Shown: positions 35,854 through 43,092 of the stretch, piece after piece
Numbering within the stretch: position 1 is the first letter of the stretch
Layout of the letters: each line of letters opens with the position of its first letter
From: Salegentibacter tibetensis
GTDB lineage: Bacteria; Bacteroidota; Bacteroidia; Flavobacteriales; Flavobacteriaceae
NCBI RefSeq assembly: GCF_020164485.1
Contig: NZ_JAIQZA010000005.1
Coordinates: forward strand, 62,001 to 126,000
Direction of reading: 5' to 3'
Length of the DNA stretch: 64,000 nucleotides
Notes under the pieces: model-generated
What the model was told of the DNA's origin: nothing
Databases searched by the model: none
The model's input: the letters and a program-made list of their open reading frames with translations, nothing else
Translations under genes and position numbers: made by a program

Positions 35854-36084
35854 ATGGATTTCCCTAAATTTCTTCTCGGTGACAACACCGATTATCCTAC
35901 TGCAATTTTCGTAGTACATACCGAATTTCCACGTTTTATAATCAACCTTGAAAACGATGAAGTAGAATGGCTGGAAGAATTTGACCAGCACGATGAGGAG
36001 GAGCTCGAAAATGAGACGGAAGGCCTTATTAAAGAAGCTTCAGAATTTTACGATAGGGAAATAGCGCGATACGAAGACGATTAA
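35854..36084 (+). CDS. Small acidic protein, conserved type, unknown function
   Basis: 76 residues with a beta-rich first half (TDYPTAIFVVHTEFPRFIINLENDEVEWL) and a very acidic helical second half (HDEEELENETEGL). No family recognised by name. Cytoplasmic. Sits in a MATE / small protein / PAP2 operon with 2-base spacing upstream and a one-base TAATG overlap downstream, so it is translationally coupled to the PAP2 phosphatase. Confidence 0.75.
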   Translation: MDFPKFLLGDNTDYPTAIFVVHTEFPRFIINLENDEVEWLEEFDQHDEEELENETEGLIKEASEFYDREIARYEDD

Positions 36085-36653
36085 TGGACAGATTAATAGA
36101 ATTAGATCACAAATTATTTCTTTGGCTTAACAATCTTGGAAACGAATCCTGGGATTGGTTATGGTTGCTTATCACCGATAAATGGACGGCAATACCTCTG
36201 TACGCATTACTATTATTTCTTATTTTCAAGAAATTTGGATGGAAATCCAGCCTGGTAACCGTTGTTTTTATTACACTATTAATCACCGCGACAGACCAAC
36301 TGGGGAATGTCTTTAAAGATGCTTTTGAACGTTTAAGGCCCTGCCGGCAGGAAGGGATAATGGAATATGCCCGTTTTGTCGCTGTTCGTTGCGGATCTTA
36401 CGGGTTCTTTTCGGCACACGCTTCTAATTCCATGGGGGTAGCTATATTTCTGGGATTATTGTTCAGAAAAGTATTTCCGAAAATGATATTCTGGCTAATT
36501 GCCTGGGCATTTCTGGTGGCTTATAGCCGGGTTTATCTGGGTGTTCATTATCCGGGAGATATACTTGTAGGTATGCTTATTGGTGGGCTATTAGGCCTAA
36601 TCTTTTATTTGCTTCACCAGTGGGCTCAGCAAAAAATCTTTAAAAAAGATTAA
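36084..36653 (+). CDS. PAP2 family membrane phosphatase
   Basis: 189 residues, six hydrophobic helices. The three PAP2 motifs are present: KDAFERLRP (KxxxxxxRP), FFSAHASNSMG (normally PSGH, here SAH) and SRVYLGVHYPGD (SRxxxxxHxxxD). Likely substrates are phosphatidic acid, PGP or undecaprenyl diphosphate at the periplasmic face of the inner membrane. A paralogue lies at 62247 with the normal SGH. Its stop overlaps the convergent meaB stop by 4 bases. Confidence 0.92.
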   Translation: MDRLIELDHKLFLWLNNLGNESWDWLWLLITDKWTAIPLYALLLFLIFKKFGWKSSLVTVVFITLLITATDQLGNVFKDAFERLRPCRQEGIMEYARFVAVRCGSYGFFSAHASNSMGVAIFLGLLFRKVFPKMIFWLIAWAFLVAYSRVYLGVHYPGDILVGMLIGGLLGLIFYLLHQWAQQKIFKKD

Positions 36654-37738
36654 TCCAGATTTTCAAACTTTTCAATTAAAACATCTGCAGCGGCAAAGGC
36701 GGTAATCTTATTATTTTCTATAGCTTTCAGCTGAATTTCAAGTTCGTTTTTCATTACAGGATTTCTATAAAATCGATTTTTAAGATGTTCGTTTATAGTT
36801 TGTAAAAGCCAGAATTTGTTCTGCTCTTTCCTGTTTTTCTGAAAATATCCGTTTTCATTTACCGTATTTTGAAATTCAGAAATAAGTTCCCAAACACTAT
36901 CTATTCCTGTTTGCTTAAGGGCACTGCTAAGGGCAACTTTTGGTTTCCAGCCGCTCTCCTTTGAAGGATAAAGCTGAAGCGCGCGGTTAAACTCCAGTTT
37001 TGCTTCACGTGCTGCTTTGATATTGTCGCCATCTGCCTTATTAATCACTATGGCGTCGGCCATTTCTATAATTCCGCGTTTTATACCCTGCAATTCGTCC
37101 CCGGCTCCGGCTAGCTTCAGGAGTAAAAAGAAATCGGTCATACTGTGCACGGTGGTTTCGCTTTGACCAACGCCTACGGTCTCAATAAGCACCACATCAA
37201 ATCCTGCAGCTTCGCAGAGAATAATACTTTCACGGGTTTTTTTGGCTACGCCGCCAAGGGAAGAACCGGAAGCCGATGGCCGTATAAAAGCGTTTTCTTC
37301 TTTTACCAGGTTTTCCATCCTTGTTTTATCACCTAAAATACTCCCATGGGAGACGCTACTACTGGGATCTACTGCCAGCACGGCTACTTTTTTTCCTTGC
37401 TGAATTAAATACGATCCAAAACTTTCTATAAAAGTACTTTTACCAACCCCGGGCACGCCGGTAATTCCAATCCTTATAGATTTCTGGGAATGGGGGAGGG
37501 CGCCTTCCAAAAGCTGTTGGGCTTTTTGCCGGTGGGAGAATTGATTGCTTTCCACTAAGGTGATTGCGCGGCCCAGGGCGGTTTTATTGCTATCTAGTAA
37601 TTGCTGAAGCAGGTCTTCTTCTGCAAACTTACTTTTTCGGGAAGCCCTTATCTTTTGAGCAGAATTTGGATTTACATTACCGGAAGCCGGCTTACTACCA
37701 GATTCACTTAATGCCGATTGTTGTTCTTTCTTGCTCAA
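36650..37738 (-). CDS. meaB: Methylmalonyl-CoA mutase-associated GTPase MeaB
   Basis: 362 residues from the TTG at 37738. The frame stays open to another TTG at 37807, but a TAnnTTTG box at 37756-37763 lies between the two, so only the downstream start can be transcribed from it; no ATG is available. GTPase core: Walker A GVPGVGKS, the switch segment VLAVDPSSSVSHGSILGDKTRM, LIETVGVGQSE, and VINKADGD (NKxD). It gates AdoCbl loading and repairs methylmalonyl-CoA mutase. No mutase gene is beside it; the fused IcmF in this window carries its own G domain, so MeaB should serve another mutase. The low-complexity Lys/Ser N-terminus (first ~35 residues) is unusual. Confidence 0.93.
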   Translation of the reverse strand: MSKKEQQSALSESGSKPASGNVNPNSAQKIRASRKSKFAEEDLLQQLLDSNKTALGRAITLVESNQFSHRQKAQQLLEGALPHSQKSIRIGITGVPGVGKSTFIESFGSYLIQQGKKVAVLAVDPSSSVSHGSILGDKTRMENLVKEENAFIRPSASGSSLGGVAKKTRESIILCEAAGFDVVLIETVGVGQSETTVHSMTDFFLLLKLAGAGDELQGIKRGIIEMADAIVINKADGDNIKAAREAKLEFNRALQLYPSKESGWKPKVALSSALKQTGIDSVWELISEFQNTVNENGYFQKNRKEQNKFWLLQTINEHLKNRFYRNPVMKNELEIQLKAIENNKITAFAAADVLIEKFENLD

Positions 37739-37755
37739 ACTACACTTATTTATGA

Positions 37756-37763
37756 CAAATTTA
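37756..37763 (-). promoter_or_regulatory. -7 box (TAAATTTG) for meaB
   Basis: TAAATTTG on the minus strand, 17 bases upstream of the TTG at 37738. Used to decide the meaB start. Confidence 0.5.
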
Positions 37764-37834
37764 TGAATTCGATCTTTGTAAGCCTTGTTTTTGCTTGGTA
37801 TATTCAAGCCTAATTAATATAACTTAAAATAACG

Positions 37835-38266
37835 ATGAAAAATTTGTATAAAACAACTGTAACTACCAAAGGAGCAAGAAAAGGCCACGCCAAAAGTGAC
37901 GACGGGATACTTGATCTAAAGCTTAGTATGCCTAAGTCTATGGGGGGAGAAGGTGGAAATTTCACCAATCCTGAGCAATTATTTGGAGCCGGTTATTCCG
38001 CTTGTTTTGGAAGTGCGTTACAGGTTGTAGCTAAAAAACACGATATAGAATTGGGTGAAGACCTTAGCGTAAGCGCAGTAGTAGAATTAGGCCAAACCAA
38101 AGACGAAAATTTACAACTTGCCGTTATTCTGGACTGCTATTTACCTGGAGTAGACGTAGAAACCGGAGAGAAAATTGTAAACGAAGCTCACGAGGTATGC
38201 CCTTATTCAAGAGCAACCAGAGATAATATTGATGTAACACTGAACCTTTTAGTAGACGAGGATTAA
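37835..38266 (+). CDS. ohr: Organic hydroperoxide resistance protein, Ohr/OsmC family
   Basis: 143 residues. The two reactive cysteines are C57 in GAGYSACFGSALQ and C122 in HEVCPYSRATRDN, the spacing of Ohr. It reduces organic hydroperoxides with lipoyl or thiol reductants in the cytoplasm. ATG start (MKNLYKTTVTTKG). Single gene, followed by a repeat and a terminator. No OhrR-like regulator is nearby. Confidence 0.94.
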   Translation: MKNLYKTTVTTKGARKGHAKSDDGILDLKLSMPKSMGGEGGNFTNPEQLFGAGYSACFGSALQVVAKKHDIELGEDLSVSAVVELGQTKDENLQLAVILDCYLPGVDVETGEKIVNEAHEVCPYSRATRDNIDVTLNLLVDED

Positions 38267-38290
38267 TGCAATTATTTGAAATTCTATTTT

Positions 38291-38369
38291 CGTCATGCTG
38301 ACTTGTTTCAGCATCTAAGACTTTGAGAATTACTAATAAATTAGACTCTGAATCAAGTTCAGAGTGACG
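38291..38369. repeat. Intergenic inverted repeat of GTCATxCTGA type
   Basis: CGTCA / TGACG ends (38291 and 38365) enclose two hairpin words, GCTGACTTGTTTCAGC and CTCTGAATCAAGTTCAGAG. A GTCATTCTGAG string of the same type occurs at 19583. Non-coding. Confidence 0.7.
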
Positions 38370-38378
38370 TAAATTATA

Positions 38379-38412
38379 AACCTCACAGGTTTTAAAAACC
38401 TGTGAGGTTTTT
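38379..38412. terminator. Bidirectional terminator between ohr and DUF2911 gene
   Basis: Arms AACCTCACAGGTTTT and AAAACCTGTGAGGTT followed by TTTTTTA, between convergent genes; long A/T runs on both sides. Confidence 0.85.
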
Positions 38413-38976
38413 TTATGCTTTTTCAGGTTTTATAGGAACGCTAACCAGCGTTGCATCCCAGGCGAGATTTAAGTTAATGAATTCATTTTCTGCTTCAAAA
38501 CCTATGGTGAATTGTTCCAGTGTCTGTTTTAAATCTTTGGTAGAAACTTCAAGTACAAGCGCGTCAAATTCAGGGTTACGATAGGCTTTTTCATCGAGGT
38601 CAATTCCCCAGGGATACATTTGGTCATTAAAAATCACTTTCCAGGAATTTTCCATTGGGATAGTCCATAAAGTATATTTCCCGGCTTTTAGAAGCGAGCC
38701 GTCAACCATAAGATCTTTGTTGGATTCAAAAGTAGTAGCCTCATTGGCACCGGTTCGCCAAACTTCATTATAAGGAACCAGTTTTCCGAAGATTACCCGC
38801 TCTTTTTTATACGGCCTGTTATAAAAAACCTCCAGTTTAAGATCTTCCTGGGTATAAGTGACCGTGTCTTCAGGGCTGTGGGCTTTGGTGCTGTATCGGG
38901 TAATAAAAATTACTACCGCAGCCAGCACGATAAGTATGCCCCCAATTTTTAAAAACGTTTTTACCGGTTTTTTCAT
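38413..38976 (-). CDS. DUF2911 protein, membrane-anchored
   Basis: 187 residues from the ATG at 38974-38976 (MKKPVKTFLKIGG); a 16-residue upstream extension is rejected because it precedes the basic-hydrophobic anchor. One N-terminal helix (about 12-30) followed by the DUF2911 domain: LEVFYNRPYKKERVIFGKLVPYNEVWRTGANEATTF and AGKYTLWTIPMENSWKVIFND. The family is common in Bacteroidota, periplasmic, function unknown. Confidence 0.88.
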   Translation of the reverse strand: MKKPVKTFLKIGGILIVLAAVVIFITRYSTKAHSPEDTVTYTQEDLKLEVFYNRPYKKERVIFGKLVPYNEVWRTGANEATTFESNKDLMVDGSLLKAGKYTLWTIPMENSWKVIFNDQMYPWGIDLDEKAYRNPEFDALVLEVSTKDLKQTLEQFTIGFEAENEFINLNLAWDATLVSVPIKPEKA

Positions 38977-39221
38977 TATCAATTTAATTTGTAAAGTATA
39001 GTTCAAAAAGCGTGCAAACTTCATTTTTAGCCTCTAAAAGGGAAAAAAACGTAATTTTCAGCTAAAATTCACCAGAAGCTTGCAACATTGAAAAAATAGT
39101 TTCGTCTTTATAGTGAAACCAAGCTGGTATAAGCCGAATTTTTTGATAATTAAATAAAATATTTTACTGCTTAATTCCAGTATATTAAATCCCATTTAGT
39201 GGGTGAAACCAACCAATAAGA

Positions 39222-39767
39222 ATGATACAGCATCAATTAATAGAAGCCTGTAAAAACCACGATCGCAGGGCCCAGCTGAAGCTCTACAATCAATATTGTC
39301 AGGGGATGCATTATGTGGCCTTACGCTTTTTAAAAGACCCGTATGAGGCCGAAGACGCAATGCAGGAAGCTTTTATAAAGGCCTTTGCCAAACTGCAGCA
39401 GTTTACAGGAGAAGTAACTTTTGGCGCCTGGCTTAAGCGCATTGTGATCAATAAATGCATAGACAAATTAAAAGCGAAAAAGCTGGAATTGGTCGCTATA
39501 AACGAACAGGTGTTGAGCACTGCCGAAGAGGACGATAACTGGCAGGTAGAAGACGGAATTGGAATGGAAGAAATAAAGAAAAGTATGGAAAAACTTCCGG
39601 AGAAATATAAATACCCCCTGATGCTGTTCTTAATGGAAGGTTATGATCACGAAGAAATATCAGAGATTTTAAATATAAGTCCGGTAGCCTCGCGGACCCT
39701 GGTACACAGAGGTAAGAAAAAATTGCAGGAAGAATTAAAGACTATAAAAAATGGCACAGGATATTAG
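39222..39767 (+). CDS. ECF-type RNA polymerase sigma factor
   Basis: 181 residues. Region 2: ALRFLKDPYEAEDAMQEAFIKAFAKLQQFTGE with the EDAMQEAFIK core binding; region 4: YKYPLMLFLMEGYDHEEISEILNISPVASRTLVHRGKKKLQ, the -35 HTH. No region 1.1 or 3. It should direct polymerase to stress or envelope promoters. It overlaps the next gene by 17 bases, and the third gene overlaps likewise, so the three form a tight operon of regulator, membrane partner and target-like product. Confidence 0.94.
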   Translation: MIQHQLIEACKNHDRRAQLKLYNQYCQGMHYVALRFLKDPYEAEDAMQEAFIKAFAKLQQFTGEVTFGAWLKRIVINKCIDKLKAKKLELVAINEQVLSTAEEDDNWQVEDGIGMEEIKKSMEKLPEKYKYPLMLFLMEGYDHEEISEILNISPVASRTLVHRGKKKLQEELKTIKNGTGY

Positions 39768-40368
39768 AGAAATGTTCAGGAATGAGAAGGAGCCCAAACC
39801 ACATACTTTACCCAAAGGGCACCAGAAGCGATTTGAAGATCGACTGGGAAAAGATTTTCCAAAGGAAAAGGAAGGCAATTCTTTCTTTTTTCTGAAGATC
39901 GCAGCGATTTTAATTGTGGCGCTGGGGGTAGGATTCTTTTTTCTGAATTCAGGTGGGGAGGATTTTAATAATGAACCTTCAGTTGCCGATACTCCAACTG
40001 AAACTTCAAAAGGAAAAGAAAATAAGCTAAAACCTACTGAAGATAATTTTCAGCTAAGTGAAGTTTCTCCTGAATTCAAGAAAATTGAAGATTATTATAT
40101 GGCGAGTCTTAATATTGAACTTTCCAAAATCAATATTACTCCAGAAAATAAAGCGCTTATCGATTCTTTTATGAATCAGATGTCAGAACTGGATAAGGAA
40201 TATCAACGTTTAAATACAGAAATTAAAGAAGCGGGACCTAACGAGCAAACTCTGGAAGCGATGATCGCTAACCTTCAGCTGAGATTAGATTTGTTGTATA
40301 AGCTGAAGAATAAATTAAAAGAAATCAAACATTCAAACGATAAAGAATATGAAAACTATGAGGTATAA
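39751..40368 (+). CDS. Membrane anti-sigma-like protein
   Basis: 205 residues: a basic cytoplasmic N-terminus (1-45: FRNEKEPKPHTLPKGHQKRFEDRLGKDF), one membrane helix (about 47-66: FFFLKIAAILIVALGVGFFF), an extracytoplasmic acidic and helical region ending in a lysine-rich coil. No anti-sigma Zn finger (HxxxCxxC) is seen. The position directly after an ECF sigma gene and the single helix suggest it sequesters the factor, by inference. The HQKRFEDRL segment resembles the short motif of flavobacterial proteins found at the same place. Confidence 0.7.
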   Translation: MAQDIREMFRNEKEPKPHTLPKGHQKRFEDRLGKDFPKEKEGNSFFFLKIAAILIVALGVGFFFLNSGGEDFNNEPSVADTPTETSKGKENKLKPTEDNFQLSEVSPEFKKIEDYYMASLNIELSKINITPENKALIDSFMNQMSELDKEYQRLNTEIKEAGPNEQTLEAMIANLQLRLDLLYKLKNKLKEIKHSNDKEYENYEV

Positions 40369-41746
40369 TTTAATATTTGCGCTGCTGCTTTGCCTTCCGG
40401 TAACATTAAGCGCACAAAGCAAAAAGCTGGATAAAACTTATAAAACTTCCGGCGATGTAGAAGTGAAGATCGATGCCAGTCACACCAATATCATCGTTGA
40501 TTATTGGGATAGGAACGAGGTGCAAATAGAAGCCATTTTAGAAACCGATGAGCTTAAGAAAGAAGAAACCGATAAACTACTCGCCAGTTGGAAATTGAAC
40601 ACTTCAGGAAATGCTTCAGAAGTTAGTATTTCTTCGGGAGGCGGAATGCAATGGAACGGCGATTTAGATCTAAGCGGACTCGAAAAGCCTCTTGCCAGCC
40701 TTCCGCAGATGCTGGAGCCATTGATGAACAATTTGATAACGCCCTTAATGCAAAGTATGGGCGAAAGTATGGGGGCACCGCTTCCACCGGAATTCAGTGA
40801 GAAAATGGGAAAAATCAAGTTTGATTATGAAGCCTATAAAAAAGACGGGGATAAATACCTCGAAAAATTTGAAAAGGAGATAGAAGCCAATTTTGGAGAT
40901 GATTTTGAAAAAGATATGGAGAAGTGGGCTTCACAGTTTGAGAAGAATGCTGAAAAATGGGAGAAGAACTTTGAAATGAAAATGAGCATAAACGAAGAAG
41001 AGTTAGAGAAATCTATGGAGAAATGGGCAGAAAGTTTCGGGAAAGATATGGAGGCCTGGGGCGAATCCTTTGGTGCACAAATGGAAGCCCGTTTTGGAGA
41101 TTCAGAGAATGGAAAAAGTAAAGTGATTGGTTTAAATAATGCTAAGGCTAAAAAGACGATAAAAGTAAAAATGCCCAAAAATGCTAAACTTAAACTGGAT
41201 GTGCGCCACGGGGAAGTAAAACTATCAGGAACTACCAATAACCTCCGAGCCGATCTTTCTCACAGTAAACTAACCGCCGACAGAATAAATGGAAAAAATA
41301 CAGATGTAGAAGCTGCTTATACGCCTGTGAATATCAATTATTGGTCGTATGGAGTTATGGATGCCAAATATGTAAAAAAATTTAAAATTAATAAGGTAAA
41401 AAGCATCAAGCTTAGTTCTAATTCCAGTAATCTAAACATAGATGAGTTGGAGGATACAGGGATTTTATCGGGGAATTTTGGGGAGTTGAATATAGCTAAG
41501 CTTGGCCCCAATTTTAAAAACCTGGACATCAGTTTAGAAAACAGCGATTTGAAATTAGGCCTGCCTTCTTCAGCATTTAACTTTATTTATAGTGGTACGC
41601 AGAGCGATATAAAGCATCCCAATGCTTTAAAATTGACGAGTAGCGAATCTTACGATAATAAAAAGCTAAGCGGCTACCATAAAGCTAAAGATTCAGGTGG
41701 GAACATAAGTATTAAAGCTAATTTTAGTGAAGTCTTGTTAAATTAG
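40358..41746 (+). CDS. Secreted charged-helix and beta-solenoid-like protein
   Basis: 462 residues (alternative ATG three codons upstream). Signal peptide MRYNLIFALLLCLPVTLSAQ. Residues 25-100 are strands (GDVEVKIDASHTNIIVDYWDRNEVQIEA, the DUF4097 opening), 100-250 hold tandem amphipathic W/K/E helices (KDMEKWASQFEKNAEKWEK and similar, about four repeats), and 270-462 are short beta repeats of DUF4097 type (KTIKVKMPKNAKLKLDVRHGEVKLSG). The middle insert of Glu/Lys/Trp helices interrupts a domain that is otherwise continuous. Third gene of the ECF operon and likely its output. Function unknown. Confidence 0.75.
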   Translation: MRYNLIFALLLCLPVTLSAQSKKLDKTYKTSGDVEVKIDASHTNIIVDYWDRNEVQIEAILETDELKKEETDKLLASWKLNTSGNASEVSISSGGGMQWNGDLDLSGLEKPLASLPQMLEPLMNNLITPLMQSMGESMGAPLPPEFSEKMGKIKFDYEAYKKDGDKYLEKFEKEIEANFGDDFEKDMEKWASQFEKNAEKWEKNFEMKMSINEEELEKSMEKWAESFGKDMEAWGESFGAQMEARFGDSENGKSKVIGLNNAKAKKTIKVKMPKNAKLKLDVRHGEVKLSGTTNNLRADLSHSKLTADRINGKNTDVEAAYTPVNINYWSYGVMDAKYVKKFKINKVKSIKLSSNSSNLNIDELEDTGILSGNFGELNIAKLGPNFKNLDISLENSDLKLGLPSSAFNFIYSGTQSDIKHPNALKLTSSESYDNKKLSGYHKAKDSGGNISIKANFSEVLLN

Positions 41747-41802
41747 ATTTCAAGGCGTAATTTTGGCGATTCTTAGACGGCAAATCGTTTAAAAGATCGC
41801 TT

Positions 41803-42504
41803 ATGGGAACCACAAATTTTTCTGAATTTCTCTCACAGCTAACCCCGGGTTTTACCCAGGTTTTAGACGTGAATTTAAAAGCAGAAGATTATATTGTAAT
41901 AGATTTATCTGAAAATAATGTAGAGCTCGGGAAAGTAGATATTTCTTCTTCCCGGGCTTTTTCCAATTATATAGCTGAATATTTAAATGCCTTTGGAAAA
42001 AAGGTTGCTTTTGGTGGTTATTCTGAAGTACGAAAGCTCTATAAAAGGAGTGAACTTTTTACTACTTCAGAAGATGAGGACAGCAACAGAAACATTCATT
42101 TAGGACTGGATTTTTGGGCTGATGCGAATACTGATGTTTTAGCGGTTTTAGATGGAAAGATTCATAGCTTTAATGATAATTCCAATTTTGGCGATTATGG
42201 CCCCACTATAATTTTGGAGCATCAGTTTGAAGAAAAGAAATTCTATTCGCTTTACGGACATTTAAGTAAGGCATCTTTAAATGATCTCAACCCCGGAACT
42301 TCTGTGAAGAAAGGCGAAAAAATCGCTGAACTGGGAACTCCTGAAGAAAACGGAGATTACGCACCGCACTTACATTTCCAAGTCATAGAAGATTTAGTCG
42401 AGAAAATTGGCGATTTTCCTGGGGTGACCTCTAGAAGGGACCTGGATTTTTATTTGCAAAACTGCCCTGATCCCAATTATTTACTGAAATTAAGAAATTC
42501 CTGA
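41803..42504 (+). CDS. M23 family metallopeptidase (LytM-like)
   Basis: 233 residues. The zinc site is IHLGLDFWA (HxxxD) and PHLHFQV (HxH), with YSLYGHLS between; VLAVLDGKIHSFNDN and GTSVKKGEKIAELG are the family strands. Members cut peptidoglycan cross-bridges or act as regulators of cell-wall hydrolysis. No signal peptide is seen, unusual for a wall hydrolase, and a start upstream would be limited by the 56 bases to the preceding gene. ATG start. Confidence 0.85.
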   Translation: MGTTNFSEFLSQLTPGFTQVLDVNLKAEDYIVIDLSENNVELGKVDISSSRAFSNYIAEYLNAFGKKVAFGGYSEVRKLYKRSELFTTSEDEDSNRNIHLGLDFWADANTDVLAVLDGKIHSFNDNSNFGDYGPTIILEHQFEEKKFYSLYGHLSKASLNDLNPGTSVKKGEKIAELGTPEENGDYAPHLHFQVIEDLVEKIGDFPGVTSRRDLDFYLQNCPDPNYLLKLRNS

Positions 42505-42981
42505 TTATTCTTTCTTTAAAATAAGTGCGGCTATGGCTGAAGTTACTACGCCGAACATTAATGCGCCGGCAATGGACTGGACAATGTAGGAGCTTAGATT
42601 AAAATAGGCTTTTGCGTCTTCAAGTTTCATTGCATTTCTGGCTACGCTGCTTTCAACAGCATTTTCAAAGAAATCAGGAGAAATAAGAAAGTGTGTAATT
42701 AGTTGTCCAATTGGGGAGAGCAGGGCAATGACTATGCTTAAAATAACCCCCGAGACAAAACCCTGTTTCCAGCTCATTTTTCCGCGGAAAAAATTCTTTC
42801 TTTTATCGTGGATAGCAAATAGATAGATTGCGATAGCGATTAAGCCGAAAAAATTTGTGTAGATTGGATGTTTGGCAATTAGCACATCGTGCCAGCCCAT
42901 GAGTTTTTCAAAATACATCCAAAGTAAAGAGGCAGCGAAGAAGATAACTCCCCACTTTATTTCTATCTGGTAGTTTTTCAT
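42505..42981 (-). CDS. DUF4199 integral membrane protein
   Basis: 158 residues from the ATG at 42979-42981 (MKNYQIEIKWGV); the longer frame starts at a TTG. Four membrane helices (about 10-28, 37-55, 68-90, 130-155), AKAYFNLSSYIVQSIAGALMFGVVTSAIAALILKK is the DUF4199 C-terminal helix. Bacteroidota-specific, function unknown, probably downstream of secA only by position (a terminator separates them). Confidence 0.85.
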   Translation of the reverse strand: MKNYQIEIKWGVIFFAASLLWMYFEKLMGWHDVLIAKHPIYTNFFGLIAIAIYLFAIHDKRKNFFRGKMSWKQGFVSGVILSIVIALLSPIGQLITHFLISPDFFENAVESSVARNAMKLEDAKAYFNLSSYIVQSIAGALMFGVVTSAIAALILKKE

Positions 42982-43023
42982 TTTTTGATTGGTTAGAAAA
43001 GCTAATTTACTCAAAATAAAAAA

Positions 43024-43075
43024 GAAAGGGCTGCCTAAAAACTCCTGTATTTCGGAATTTTAGACAGCCCTTTTA
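43024..43075 (-). terminator. Terminator after secA
   Basis: On the minus strand the arms read AAAAGGGCTGTCTAAAA and TTTTTAGGCAGCCCTTT (one mismatch) followed by CTTTTTTAT. The arm wording (GGGCTGTCTAAAA) parallels the ends of the 19552-20050 element. Confidence 0.75.
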
Positions 43076-43092
43076 TAGAAATTGATTTTAGG

